Of a stretch of DNA of 64,000 nt, positions 19,626-28,743 are shown piece by piece. The notes under the pieces were generated by a model, which ran no database searches, was not told the DNA's origin, and was given only the letters and a program-made list of their open reading frames with translations. This DNA is from Bosea sp. ANAM02 (GTDB lineage: Bacteria; Pseudomonadota; Alphaproteobacteria; Rhizobiales; Beijerinckiaceae). The stretch spans positions 1,206,001-1,270,000 of the forward strand of contig NZ_AP022848.1 in NCBI RefSeq assembly GCF_011764485.1, given 5' to 3'. The first letter of the stretch is position 1. The number at the start of each line of letters is the position of its first letter. The position numbers and the translations under genes were made by a program.

Positions 19626-20810
19626 TCAGGCGGCCTTTGCTGTGCTGAGGAAAGCCTTCATCCGCTCCAGCGCCCGCTCGATGTTTTCCAGCGAGTTGGC
19701 ATAGGAGAGGCGGATATAGCCCTCGCCATGGACGCCGAAATCGGGGCCGCCGATGGTGGCGACGCCGGTTTCCTCCAGCAGGGCCGAGGCCAGATTCTTC
19801 GCCTTCCAGCCGGTCTGGGAGACATTCGGGAAGGCGTAGAACGCGCCCCGGGGCTCGATGCAGGAGACGCCGGGCAGGCTATTCAGGCCCTTAACGACCG
19901 CCTTCCGGCGCCGGTCGAATTCCGCCAGCATCATATGCACCGCGTCCTGCGGGCCGGTGAGTGCCGCCAGCCCCGCCCATTGTGCGGGGGCGTTGACGCA
20001 GGAATGCGAGTTCACGGCGAGCTTGCGGGCATTGTCGAGCAGCGGCTTGGGCCAGACGGAATAGCCGAGCCGCCAGCCGGTCATCGCATAGGTCTTCGAC
20101 CAGCCGTTGAGCAGGATCAGCCGGTCACGGATTTCCGGATAGCTGAGAAGGCAGACATGCTTCTCGCCGTCATAGGCCATCTGGTCGTAGATTTCGTCGG
20201 ACATCACCGCGACATCGGGGAACTTGGCGAGGCCGGCGACGAGCCTGTCGATCTCGGCCTTGGGCGTGACGCCGCCGGTCGGGTTCGCCGGCGAGTTGAT
20301 GATGAGGAGACGCGTCTTCGGGGTGATCAGCGCCAGCGTCTCCTCGGCCGAGAAGGCGAAGCCGTTCTCCTCGCGGATCGGCACCGGGATCGGCGTCGCG
20401 CCGGTATATTCGATCATCGAGCGGTAGATCGGGAAGCCGGGATCGGGATAGAGGATTTCGGCGCCGGGCTCGCCGAACATGAGGATCGCCATGAACATGG
20501 TGACCTTGCCGCCGGGCACGATCATCACGCTCTCGGGCGAGACCTCGACGGAAAAGCGCTTGTGGAGGTCGGCGGCGACCGCCTCGCGCAGCGGCAGGAT
20601 GCCGTTGGCGGGCGTGTAGCCGTGATGGCCGTCGCGCAAAGCCTTCACCGCGGCCTCGACGATATGGTCGGGCGTCGCGAAATCCGGCTGGCCGATGCCG
20701 AGATTGATGATGTCCTTGCCCTGGCGCTGCAATTCGGTTGCGCGGGCCAGCACAGCGAATGCGTTCTCCTCGCCGATGCGGGAGAAGGAGGGGACGATGT
20801 GGAGGGTCAT
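19626..20810 (-). CDS. Class I/II pyridoxal-phosphate-dependent aminotransferase
   Basis: This 394-residue cytoplasmic enzyme is a fold-type I aminotransferase of the aspartate/aromatic group. Visible motifs are the substrate-side NSPANPTGG, the PLP-contacting SDEIYDQMAY and the Schiff-base lysine in SKTYAMTGWRLGY. The C-terminal Arg that usually binds the substrate carboxylate is in YIRLSYA. Exact amino acid specificity cannot be read. It leads the two-gene unit with the NIPSNAP protein. Confidence 0.92.
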   Translation of the reverse strand: MTLHIVPSFSRIGEENAFAVLARATELQRQGKDIINLGIGQPDFATPDHIVEAAVKALRDGHHGYTPANGILPLREAVAADLHKRFSVEVSPESVMIVPGGKVTMFMAILMFGEPGAEILYPDPGFPIYRSMIEYTGATPIPVPIREENGFAFSAEETLALITPKTRLLIINSPANPTGGVTPKAEIDRLVAGLAKFPDVAVMSDEIYDQMAYDGEKHVCLLSYPEIRDRLILLNGWSKTYAMTGWRLGYSVWPKPLLDNARKLAVNSHSCVNAPAQWAGLAALTGPQDAVHMMLAEFDRRRKAVVKGLNSLPGVSCIEPRGAFYAFPNVSQTGWKAKNLASALLEETGVATIGGPDFGVHGEGYIRLSYANSLENIERALERMKAFLSTAKAA

Positions 20811-20922
20811 GGCGCGTTTCCTCGGCGGCAGTTCTCAGATGTCGCTGGACCCGCTCCCTCATTCCCGGGCAGGCCGAAGGCCTGAGCCCTGAAACCATGA
20901 ACACGACGAGATTCCAGCTTCC

Positions 20923-21012
20923 GTCATGCTCGCCCTTGTGGCGAACATCCACGTCTTGAACGGGTTTCGGCCGGCGAAGACGTGGATGGTCGGGTCGAGC
21001 CCGACCATGATG
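20923..21012. repeat. Dispersed palindromic element, copy 2 of 3
   Basis: The same two-hairpin design as at 17734 and 57183: a GTCATGCTCGCCCTTGTGGC half, CCACGTCTTGAA, a spacer, then AAGACGTGGATGGTCGGG and CCCGACCATGA. It lies upstream of the aminotransferase gene. Confidence 0.88.
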
Positions 21013-21172
21013 GAAAAGTCGTGTTCATGGGTTCCGGGCTCGCCGCCAAGCGGCGCCCGGGAATGACGGCGCGGATGGCCGCGACATCATCGTGGGTAAA
21101 ATCTCCTCGGGTGTTTTCTGCCGCCAAACCGGCGCTGCTGGCAAGCGCGGGCGGTGCATCGCAGGATTGTTG

Positions 21173-21190
21173 CATGCTGCATACAGCATG
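21173..21190. promoter_or_regulatory. Operator-like palindrome upstream of the dehydratase cluster
   Basis: CATGCTG CATA CAGCATG is a perfect 7-bp inverted repeat with a 4-bp spacer, followed by A+T-rich sequence (ATTAAATAGTATGA). It lies about 136 nt before the dehydratase start and is a plausible site for a repressor that is not encoded in the window. Confidence 0.5.
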
Positions 21191-21325
21191 ATTAAATAGT
21201 ATGACTATCAGTCAGATTGGGCCTTGCCGAGCCGCGGGCGATGGGCATGATGGCTAGTCTCAAATCGTTTGAATGTGAGATCGGCAAGCGGCCGCCAGCG
21301 CCGCGCCGAACGAGAGGAAACGAGG

Positions 21326-23158
21326 ATGGCCAAGGAACCCGGCAAGACCCCCGGCAAGAAGCCGGTTCGGCGCATCAAGCCCGAGCAGTTGCGCTCGAAG
21401 GCGTGGTTCGACAATCCCGACAATGCCGACATGACCGCGCTCTATATCGAGCGCACCATGAATTTCGGCCTGTCGCGGGAAGAGCTGCAATCGGGCCGGC
21501 CGATCATCGGCATCGCCCAGACCGGCTCCGACATCGCGCCGTGCAACCGCCATCATATCGAGCTGGCCTCGCGTGTCCGCGACGGCATCCGCGAGATGGG
21601 CGGCGTGCCCTTCGAGTTCCCGATCCATCCGATCCAGGAAACCTGCAAGCGGCCGACGGCGGCGCTCGACCGCAACCTGCAGTATCTCTCGCTGGTCGAG
21701 ATTCTCTACGGCTATCCGCTCGACGGCGTCGTGCTGACGACCGGCTGCGACAAGACCACGCCGGCGCAGATCATGGCGGCCGCGACGGTCGACATCCCGG
21801 CGATCGCGCTGCCGGGCGGGCCGATGCTGAACGGCTCCTTCCGCGGTGAGCGCACGGGCTCCGGCACGATCGTCTGGAAGGCGCGCCAGATGATGGCGGC
21901 CGGCGAGATCGACTACAAAGGCTTCGTCGATCTGGTCGCTTCGTCGGCGCCGTCCGCCGGCCACTGCAACACGATGGGCACGGCCTCGACGATGAATTCG
22001 CTGGCCGAGGCCATGGGCATGACGCTGCCGGGCGCCGCCGCGATCCCCGCGCCGTATCGCGACCGCTACGAGATGGCCTATCTCACCGGCAAGCGCATCG
22101 TCGAGATGGTCTGGGAGAACCTGATCCCCTCGAAGATCCTGACGCGCGAGGCCTTCGAGAATACCATCGTCATCAACTCGGCGATCGGTGGCTCGACCAA
22201 TGCATCCGTCCATGTCAACGCCATCGCCAAGCATATCGGCGTCAAGCTCGACAACGAGGATTGGACCAAGATCGGCTACGAGATCCCGCTGCTGGTGAAC
22301 CTGCAGCCGGCCGGCGAATATCTCGGCGAGGATTATTACCGCGCCGGCGGCCTGCCCGCCGTGATCGCCGAGCTGATCGAGAAGGGCAAGCTCAAGCCCG
22401 CGATGACCGCCAACGGGCGGACGCTGGAAGAGAACTGCAAGGGCGCGTTCTCGATCGCCCGCGAGGTGATCAAGAGCTACGACCAGCCGATGAAGGCGCA
22501 GTCCGGCTTCCTCAACCTCTCCGGCAACCTGTTCGATTCCGCGATCATGAAGACCAGCGTGATCACGCCGGAATTCCGCAAGCGTTACCTGGAGAACCCG
22601 AAGGACCCGATGGCCTTCGAGGGCCGCGCCATCGTCTTCGACGGGCCGGAGGATTATCACCACCGAATCGACGACCCGGCGCTTGCCATCGACGAGCACT
22701 GCATCCTGTTCATCCGCGGCGTCGGCCCGATCGGATACCCGGGCGCAGCCGAGGTCGTGAACATGCGGCCGCCGGATTACCTCATCAAGAAGGGGGTCAC
22801 CGCGCTCGCCTGCGTCGGCGACGGCCGCCAGTCCGGCACCTCGGGCTCGCCCTCGATCCTCAACGCCTCGCCGGAAGCGGCGACGGGCGGCGGGCTCGCC
22901 ATGCTCAAGACCGGTGACAAGGTTCGCATCGACCTGAAGAAGCGCACCGCCAACATCCTGATCTCGGATGAGGAACTCGCCGAGCGCAAGGCGGCGTTCA
23001 AGGCGGCCGGCGGCTACAAGTATCCGAAGAGCCAGACGCCCTGGCAGGAGATCCAGCGCAAGATCGTCGACGAGCTCTCCGAGGGCATGGTCCTCAAGCC
23101 GGCGGTCAAGTACCAGAAGATCCACAAGAAGTTCGGCATTCCGCGCGATAACCACTGA
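21326..23158 (+). CDS. IlvD/Edd family sugar-acid dehydratase
   Basis: The 610-residue protein belongs to the dihydroxy-acid/phosphogluconate dehydratase superfamily, which uses an Fe-S cluster and Mg2+ to dehydrate hydroxy acids. Cluster Cys residues are visible in [21 protein letters not shown] and [30 protein letters not shown] near the C-terminus is typical of the sugar-acid branch (L-arabonate/D-xylonate dehydratases) rather than IlvD itself, and the length fits. The ATG at 21326 follows AGAGGAAACGAGG. With the downstream dehydrogenases it probably forms a sugar-acid degradation route giving 2-keto-3-deoxy acids; the sugar is unknown. Confidence 0.9.
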   Translation: MAKEPGKTPGKKPVRRIKPEQLRSKAWFDNPDNADMTALYIERTMNFGLSREELQSGRPIIGIAQTGSDIAPCNRHHIELASRVRDGIREMGGVPFEFPIHPIQETCKRPTAALDRNLQYLSLVEILYGYPLDGVVLTTGCDKTTPAQIMAAATVDIPAIALPGGPMLNGSFRGERTGSGTIVWKARQMMAAGEIDYKGFVDLVASSAPSAGHCNTMGTASTMNSLAEAMGMTLPGAAAIPAPYRDRYEMAYLTGKRIVEMVWENLIPSKILTREAFENTIVINSAIGGSTNASVHVNAIAKHIGVKLDNEDWTKIGYEIPLLVNLQPAGEYLGEDYYRAGGLPAVIAELIEKGKLKPAMTANGRTLEENCKGAFSIAREVIKSYDQPMKAQSGFLNLSGNLFDSAIMKTSVITPEFRKRYLENPKDPMAFEGRAIVFDGPEDYHHRIDDPALAIDEHCILFIRGVGPIGYPGAAEVVNMRPPDYLIKKGVTALACVGDGRQSGTSGSPSILNASPEAATGGGLAMLKTGDKVRIDLKKRTANILISDEELAERKAAFKAAGGYKYPKSQTPWQEIQRKIVDELSEGMVLKPAVKYQKIHKKFGIPRDNH

Positions 23159-23190
23159 GGGGTTACCGCGTTTGACCGGGCTTTGAAGGG

Positions 23191-23325
23191 TGTCATCCCG
23201 TGCGCGCTGCGGCATGTAATGCCGCGGCGCAGACACGGGACCGTGCGACGAGAAGGCGCTTCTTCCGGAAGACGATCCCGCATCTGCGCAGCGGCACTTC
23301 GCGCCGCGGCGCGTGCGGAATGACA
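23191..23325. repeat. Palindromic element between dehydratase and PEP-mutase family genes
   Basis: GTCATCCCGTGCGCGCTGCG at the left and CGCGGCGCGTGCGGAATGAC at the right form an imperfect inverted repeat. Smaller internal hairpins (GCGGCATGTAATGCCGC) lie between them. It takes up most of the 336-bp gap; I see no gene in the remaining sequence. Confidence 0.8.
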
Positions 23326-23494
23326 CATTTCATTGGCGCGCTTTCGTTGCCTCTTGCTGCACGCCACCCCCACGCCATTCCGCCCGCGCATCGGCGTTCG
23401 CTGCGCGACGCGCGGCCTTCGGGGCTGACAAACGATACGACCCTCGACACTATGGCAGCTCTTCGTTCCGCCTCCATTTGAAACGATTTAAAGC

Positions 23495-24334
23495 ATGGCA
23501 CAGAGCCCGCAGGTCGAAGCCTTCCGCAAGCTCCACGAGGCCGGCTGCTTCGTGATGCCCAACCCTTGGGATTTCGGCTCGGCGCGCTGGCTGCGCGGGC
23601 AGGGCTTCAAGGCGCTGGCGACGACGAGCGCCGGCTATGCCTTCACGCAGGGGCGGGCCGACCAGGACGTGCCACGCGACATGATGCTCGCTCACATCGC
23701 CGATATCGTGAAGGCGGTGCCGGATCTGCCGGTCAATGCCGATTTCGAGAACGGCTATGCCGATACGCCGGACGGCGTCGCGGCCAACGTCAAGCTCTGC
23801 GTCGCGACCGGCGTCTCGGGCCTGTCGATCGAGGATGCGACGGGGCGCCAGGACGAGCCGCTCTATCCGTTCGAACTCGCGGTCGAGCGGATCAAGGCGG
23901 CGCGCAAGGCGATCGACGAGACCGGCTCCGGCGTCGTGCTGACGGCGCGGGCCGAGTGCTTCCTGACCGGCCATGCCGAGCCGCTGAAGGAATCGGTGCG
24001 GCGGATCGAGGCCTATGCGGCGGCCGGCGCCGACGTGCTCTATGCGCCCGGCCCGAAGACCCCGGCCGATATCGGAGCCATCGTGAAAGCGGCCGGCGGC
24101 AAACCGGTCAACACGCTGATCTATGGCGATTTCGGGCTGTCGGTTGCGGAGATCGCGGCGACCGGAACGCGGCGCATCTCGATCGGCGGCGCGCTGGCGC
24201 GGGCAGCCTGGGCTGCTTTCATCGAGGCGACCCGGCTGATCGCCGAAGAGGGCAGCTTCAAGGGCTTTGCCGGCAACGGCCCCTCGGCACCGCTGAACCC
24301 GTTCTTCACCGCCGATCTGAAGGAGCGCTCGTGA
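23495..24334 (+). CDS. Isocitrate lyase/PEP mutase family protein
   Basis: The 279-residue protein is a TIM-barrel enzyme of the PEP mutase/isocitrate lyase superfamily, which makes or breaks C-C or P-C bonds of oxaloacetate-like acids using Mg2+. Motifs seen: TTSAGYAFTQG, VNADFENGYAD (metal-binding acidic cluster) and GLSIEDATGR. The lyase-specific KKCGH loop is absent, so it is not isocitrate lyase itself. It may be an oxaloacetate decarboxylase or 2-methylisocitrate-lyase-like enzyme. GTGA overlap couples it to the next small gene. Confidence 0.88.
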   Translation: MAQSPQVEAFRKLHEAGCFVMPNPWDFGSARWLRGQGFKALATTSAGYAFTQGRADQDVPRDMMLAHIADIVKAVPDLPVNADFENGYADTPDGVAANVKLCVATGVSGLSIEDATGRQDEPLYPFELAVERIKAARKAIDETGSGVVLTARAECFLTGHAEPLKESVRRIEAYAAAGADVLYAPGPKTPADIGAIVKAAGGKPVNTLIYGDFGLSVAEIAATGTRRISIGGALARAAWAAFIEATRLIAEEGSFKGFAGNGPSAPLNPFFTADLKERS

Positions 24335-24657
24335 GCCAGACCCTGCTCATTGCGCCGGCCTGGCTCGGAAATAGCGGCCTGTGGACGATCGACGCGAAGG
24401 GCCGGCGCAAGGCTATCGATGCCGAGGATGCCGGCTTGTCCGACGATCTCGCGGACCGGCTGGAAGCCTGGATGGATACGTTCGACGCGATCTATGAAGA
24501 GGATGACGAGGCGCGCTCGCGCTTTCCCGATGCCGTCGAGCAACTGGCCTGGGAGGCGGAGGGGGCAGCCATCGTCGAGGCGATCCGCGACGAACTGGGG
24601 GCCGGGTGGACCGTGACCGCCGATCTCGCCGGCTGGCAGGAGAGGACGAAGCCATGA
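24331..24657 (+). CDS. Hypothetical protein, 108 aa
   Basis: I do not recognise this small acidic cytoplasmic protein. It begins MSQTLLIAPAWLGNSGLWTI and has a Glu/Asp-rich middle. The GTG start at 24331 overlaps the upstream stop, and its own stop overlaps the ATG of the GNAT gene. This double coupling and the consistent codon use argue that it is real. Confidence 0.65.
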   Translation: MSQTLLIAPAWLGNSGLWTIDAKGRRKAIDAEDAGLSDDLADRLEAWMDTFDAIYEEDDEARSRFPDAVEQLAWEAEGAAIVEAIRDELGAGWTVTADLAGWQERTKP

Positions 24658-25826
24658 TGCCGATGATCGCACCGCCCGCGCAGTCCACGGTCCCCGCAGG
24701 CTGGAAGGCGCCGCCATTCCCGCCGGCCAAGATTCTGGAAGGCCGGTATTGCCGGCTGGAGCCGCTCGATGTCGCCAAGCATATCGACGACATCTGGGCC
24801 TGCGATGTTGCGCGCGACGATGTCTGGGCCTGGCTGCCGGCCGCGCCGCCGAAGAGCAAGGACGAGTATCGCGCGCTGCTCGACTCGATGGTGGCCAAGG
24901 CCGGCATCGTGCCGCTCGCCGTGATCGACAAGGCCGACGGCCAAGCCAAGGGCCATCTCTGGATCATGGAGATCAGGCCCGAGCATGGCGTGTTCGAGGT
25001 CGGCTGGATCACCTATTCGCCGGCCCTGCAGCGCACGCGGGCGGCGACCGAGGCGATCTATCTCGTCGGGGATTACGGCTTCTCGCTCGGCTATCGCCGC
25101 TACGAGTGGAAGTGCAACAACCTGAACGAGCCTTCAAAGCGCGCCGCCCTGCGCTTCGGCTTCCTGTATGAGGGGCTGTTCCGCCAGCACATGGTGGTGA
25201 AGGGCGCCAATCGCGACACCGCCTGGTTCTCGACCCTCGACGGCGAATGGCCGGTGCGGGCGCAGGCCTTCCGGCGCTGGCTGGCGCCGTCGAATTTCGA
25301 TGGGCAAGGCCGGCAGAAGCTCTCCCTCGGCGCCTTCAACCAGACCGGCGGCCAGGTTGGCGCGGTCAGCCTGCGCCGCGCCGGACTTGCCGATATCCCC
25401 GCGATCCTTGCGCTGAAGAACGCCGCCTATACGCCGAACGAGAGCATCATCGGCGTGCCCTCGTTGCCGCGCATCGCCGATTACACGCAGGTCGTCGCCG
25501 AGCACGAGGTCTGGCTCGCGGAAGGCGAGGGCGGTGAGCTTGAGGCGGCGCTGGTGCTGGATATCGAGCCGGAAGACTTCACTGTCTGGAGCGTGGCCGT
25601 CGCGCCCGAGGCCGGCGGCCGCAGGCTGGGCGCTGCGCTGATGGCCTTTGCCGACGAGCGGGCACAGGCGCTCGGCTATGCCTCCGTGCATCTCTACACC
25701 CATGCCAAGCTGACCCAGCGCATCGGCTGGTACGAGCGGCTGGGCTTTTCCATCACGCATCATGAGGACATGGCCGACCGGCGGCTGACCCATATGCGCA
25801 AAACCCTAGCAAAAGCCGGGCACTAA
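24654..25826 (+). CDS. Tandem-domain GNAT acetyltransferase
   Basis: The 390-residue protein contains two GNAT folds. Residues about 20-215 resemble the RimJ/RimL-type acetyltransferase family (GWITYSPALQRTRAATEAI, KCNNLNEPSKRAALRFGF). Residues about 235-385 form a second, classical GNAT with the acetyl-CoA loop VAPEAGGRRLGAALM and IGWYERLGF. Both should transfer acetyl from acetyl-CoA to an amine; the acceptors are unknown. The start at 24654 follows AGGAGAGG. It lies between PEP-mutase and SDR genes on one transcript. Confidence 0.86.
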   Translation: MMPMIAPPAQSTVPAGWKAPPFPPAKILEGRYCRLEPLDVAKHIDDIWACDVARDDVWAWLPAAPPKSKDEYRALLDSMVAKAGIVPLAVIDKADGQAKGHLWIMEIRPEHGVFEVGWITYSPALQRTRAATEAIYLVGDYGFSLGYRRYEWKCNNLNEPSKRAALRFGFLYEGLFRQHMVVKGANRDTAWFSTLDGEWPVRAQAFRRWLAPSNFDGQGRQKLSLGAFNQTGGQVGAVSLRRAGLADIPAILALKNAAYTPNESIIGVPSLPRIADYTQVVAEHEVWLAEGEGGELEAALVLDIEPEDFTVWSVAVAPEAGGRRLGAALMAFADERAQALGYASVHLYTHAKLTQRIGWYERLGFSITHHEDMADRRLTHMRKTLAKAGH

Positions 25827-25838
25827 GAGGAAACGAGC

Positions 25839-26585
25839 ATGGCAGGACGTTTGAAGGGCAAGGTCGCGGTCGTCACCGCCGCGGGGCAGGGGATCGGCCG
25901 GGCCATCGCCGAGGCTTTCGTCGCCGAGGGCGCCACCGTCTGGGCGACCGACAAGGACGTCGCGCTGCTCGAAGGCATTCCGAAGGCGAAGAAGCGCAAG
26001 CTCGACGTGCTCTCCAGCAAGGCGGTCAATGCCTTCGCCGAGAAGGTCGGGCCCGTCGACATCCTCGTGAACGCCGCCGGCTTCGTCCATCACGGCACGG
26101 TGCTCGACACCGACGACAAGGCCTGGGACTTCTCCTTCGACCTCAACGTCAAGTCGATGCACCGCACGATCCAGGCCTTCCTGCCGGGCATGCTGGCGAA
26201 GGGTTCGGGCTCGATCGTCAACATCGCCTCGGGCGCCGGTTCTGTGCGCGGCATCCCGAACCGCTACGCCTATGGCGCGACCAAGGCGGCGGTGATCGGC
26301 CTGACCAAGGCTGTCGCGGCCGACTACATCAAGAAGGGCGTGCGCGCGAACGCGATCTGCCCCGGCACGATCCAGTCGCCCTCGCTCGACCAGCGCATCA
26401 AGGACCTCGCCCAGGCGACGAAGACGACGGAAGCCGCCGCAAGGCAGGCCTTCATCGATCGCCAGCCCATGGCCCGCCTCGGCACGGCCGAGGAGATCGC
26501 CTGGCTCGCGGTTTATCTCGCGGCCGACGAGTCGAGCTACACCACCGGCCAGATCCATCTGGCGGATGGCGGCTTCGCCCTCTGA
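25839..26585 (+). CDS. Short-chain dehydrogenase/reductase (BDH2/KDF-dehydrogenase-like)
   Basis: This 248-residue NAD-dependent oxidoreductase has the TAAGQGIGRAIAEAF cofactor loop, NAAG, the catalytic Ser in NIASGAGS, YAYGATK with catalytic Tyr and Lys, and a C-terminus ending HLADGGFAL. The closest remembered relatives are 3-hydroxybutyrate dehydrogenase type 2 and 2-keto-3-deoxy-L-fuconate dehydrogenases. That function would suit the neighbouring sugar-acid dehydratase. AGAGGAAACGAG precedes the ATG. Confidence 0.88.
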   Translation: MAGRLKGKVAVVTAAGQGIGRAIAEAFVAEGATVWATDKDVALLEGIPKAKKRKLDVLSSKAVNAFAEKVGPVDILVNAAGFVHHGTVLDTDDKAWDFSFDLNVKSMHRTIQAFLPGMLAKGSGSIVNIASGAGSVRGIPNRYAYGATKAAVIGLTKAVAADYIKKGVRANAICPGTIQSPSLDQRIKDLAQATKTTEAAARQAFIDRQPMARLGTAEEIAWLAVYLAADESSYTTGQIHLADGGFAL

Positions 26586-26682
26586 AGCCTGACTTCCGGA
26601 TGGAGGGCGTCCGCCGCCCTCCATTCTCCCATGCGGTTGCCGCCAAGAGCGACCCGAGACGCGAATCTGACAGGGAGAGAAC

Positions 26683-27669
26683 ATGCATGTCCTGATCACG
26701 GGTGCGGCCGGCATGGTCGGCCGCAGGCTGGCGGAGCGTCTGGCCCGCGAAGGCCGATGCGCCGGCCGGGAGATCGACAGGCTGACGCTGACCGATGTGG
26801 TGGCGCCCTCACTGCCAGTGGAGCTGGCCGATCGTGCGACGATCCGCGTCGAGGATGCCGGCGACGCAGCCGTCGCGAAGGAACTGGCAGCGCTGCGGCC
26901 GGACCTGATCTTCCATCTCGCCGCGATCATCTCCGGCGAGGCGGAGCGGGATTTCGACAAGGGCTACCGCGTCAATCTCGACGGCATGCTGAACGTGCTG
27001 GAGGCGATCCGGCACGAGGGCGGCGCGGGCTACGTTCCCAAGCTCGTCTTCACCAGCTCCAGCGGCATTTTCGGCGCACCGTTCCCGCCGTCGATCTCCG
27101 ACGAGTTCCATGTCACGCCGCTGACGAGCTACGGCACGCAGAAGGCGATCGGCGAATTGCTGCTGGCCGACTATTCGCGGCGTGGCTTCGTCGAGGGCGT
27201 CGGCATCCGCTTCCCCTCGATCGTGGTCAGACCGGGCAAGCCCAATGCCTCGGCCGGCGGCTTCTTCTCCGGGATCATCCGCGAGCCGCTGCAGGGCGTG
27301 GAAGCGCTCTTGCCGGTCGGCGACGAGGTGCTCTTCACCCATGCGAGCCCGCGCTCCGCCGTCGGCTTCCTGATCCATGCCGCCGGGCTCTCGCGCGGGC
27401 AGCTCGGCCCGCGCGTCAACCTGACGATGCCCGGCGTCTGCGTCACCGTCGGCGAGCAGATCGAGGCGCTCCGGCGCATCGCCGGCGACAGGGCAGTGAA
27501 GCTGATCCGGCGCGCGCCCGATCCGGCCTCCGCGGCGATCGTCGCCGGCTGGCCGACCCGTTTCGACGCGAAGCGCGCGCTCGGTCTCGGCTTCACGGCC
27601 GAGCGCGATTTCGACGAGATCATCCGAGTCCATATCGAAGACGATCTCGGCGGCCATCTTCCGAACTGA
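26683..27669 (+). CDS. NAD-dependent epimerase/dehydratase family, D-erythronate dehydrogenase-like (copy 1)
   Basis: The 328-residue extended SDR protein has the N-terminal GAAGMVGRRLAERL cofactor loop, HLAAIISGEAERDFDKGY, the catalytic Ser in FTSSSGIFG and the YGTQK catalytic pair. These match the DenD family, which oxidises D-erythronate in four-carbon acid catabolism. A second, clearly homologous gene follows 34 nt after it. An AGGGAGA ribosome-binding site precedes the ATG. Confidence 0.82.
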   Translation: MHVLITGAAGMVGRRLAERLAREGRCAGREIDRLTLTDVVAPSLPVELADRATIRVEDAGDAAVAKELAALRPDLIFHLAAIISGEAERDFDKGYRVNLDGMLNVLEAIRHEGGAGYVPKLVFTSSSGIFGAPFPPSISDEFHVTPLTSYGTQKAIGELLLADYSRRGFVEGVGIRFPSIVVRPGKPNASAGGFFSGIIREPLQGVEALLPVGDEVLFTHASPRSAVGFLIHAAGLSRGQLGPRVNLTMPGVCVTVGEQIEALRRIAGDRAVKLIRRAPDPASAAIVAGWPTRFDAKRALGLGFTAERDFDEIIRVHIEDDLGGHLPN

Positions 27670-27703
27670 CGACACTTCAGAGCAAACCTTCAGGACAGAT
27701 CCG

Positions 27704-28684
27704 ATGCATATTCTCGTTCTCGGCGGCGCCGGCATGGTCGGGCGCAAGTTCATCGAGCGGCTGGCGCGCGACGGCCAGCTCGGCGGCAAGCCGGTGACGC
27801 GGGTGACGGCGCAGGACGTCGTCGCCGCTTCGCCGCCTCCGGCCGCACCCTTCGATTTCGAGACGGTGGTCTCCGATCTGTCCATCCACGGTGAATCCGA
27901 GAAGCTGATCGCGACCCGGCCGGAGGTGATCATCCATCTCGCAGCGGTGGTCTCAGGTGAGGCCGAGGCCGATTTCGACAAGGGCTACCGCATCAATCTC
28001 GACGGCACGCGCTATCTCTTCGAGGCGATCCGCCATGCGGAAGGCTACACGCCGCGCGTCGTCTTCACCTCCTCGGTCGCGGTCTTCGGCGCGCCCTTCC
28101 ACGACAAGATCGAGGACGAGTTCTTCACCACGCCTCTGACCAGCTACGGGACGCAGAAGGCGATCGGCGAACTGCTGCTCTGCGACTATTCGCGGCGTGG
28201 TTTCTTCGACGGCGTGGGCATCCGCCTGCCGACGATCTGCGTGCGGCCGGGCAAGCCGAACAAGGCGGCCTCGGGCTTCTTCTCCAACATCATCCGCGAA
28301 CCGCTGAACGGCGAGGAGGCGGTGCTGCCGGTCTCCGACCAGGTGCGCCACTGGCACGCGAGCCCGCGTTCGGCCGTCGGCTTCCTCGTCCATGCCGCGA
28401 CGATGGACACGGCCGCGATCGGCCCGCGCCGGGCGCTGACCATGCCGGGCTATTCCTGCACCGTCGCCGAGCAGATCGAGACCCTGCGCAAGGTCGCGGG
28501 GGAGAACGTGGTGAAGCGCATCCGCCGCGAGACCGACCCTGTGATCGACAGGATCGTCGCCGGCTGGCCGCGCAATTTCGATCCGCAGCGGGCACTGGCG
28601 CTCGGCTTCAAGGCGGAAGCGAATTTCGAGGAGATCATCCGCGTGCATATCGAGGACGAGTTGCACGGCACCTTCGTGAAGTGA
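27704..28684 (+). CDS. NAD-dependent epimerase/dehydratase family, D-erythronate dehydrogenase-like (copy 2)
   Basis: The 326-residue paralogue of the preceding gene keeps the same motifs: GGAGMVGRKFIERL, HLAAVVSGEAEADFDKGY, FTSSVAVFG and YGTQK. Long stretches around LTSYGTQKAIGELLL are nearly identical, while the N-terminal third has diverged. This suggests an old tandem duplication with different substrate preferences. A strong terminator follows. Confidence 0.82.
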   Translation: MHILVLGGAGMVGRKFIERLARDGQLGGKPVTRVTAQDVVAASPPPAAPFDFETVVSDLSIHGESEKLIATRPEVIIHLAAVVSGEAEADFDKGYRINLDGTRYLFEAIRHAEGYTPRVVFTSSVAVFGAPFHDKIEDEFFTTPLTSYGTQKAIGELLLCDYSRRGFFDGVGIRLPTICVRPGKPNKAASGFFSNIIREPLNGEEAVLPVSDQVRHWHASPRSAVGFLVHAATMDTAAIGPRRALTMPGYSCTVAEQIETLRKVAGENVVKRIRRETDPVIDRIVAGWPRNFDPQRALALGFKAEANFEEIIRVHIEDELHGTFVK

Positions 28685-28691
28685 TCCGATA

Positions 28692-28724
28692 AAAAAGGGC
28701 GGTCGGTGAGGCCGCCCTTTTCGG
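28692..28724. terminator. Bidirectional Rho-independent terminator
   Basis: GGGCGGTC, loop GGTGA, GGCCGCCC, with a T-run on the right and an A-run on the left. It can end both the plus-strand dehydrogenase operon and the convergent diguanylate cyclase gene. Confidence 0.88.
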
Positions 28725-28743
28725 TTGGGACGCTTCCCGACTT

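Larger units (their letters stand above)
20811..21325. other. Intergenic region between aminotransferase and dehydratase genes
   Basis: These 515 bp hold no convincing gene. They contain a palindromic element (20923-21012) and an operator-like palindrome (21173-21190); the rest probably carries the dehydratase promoter. Confidence 0.7.
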
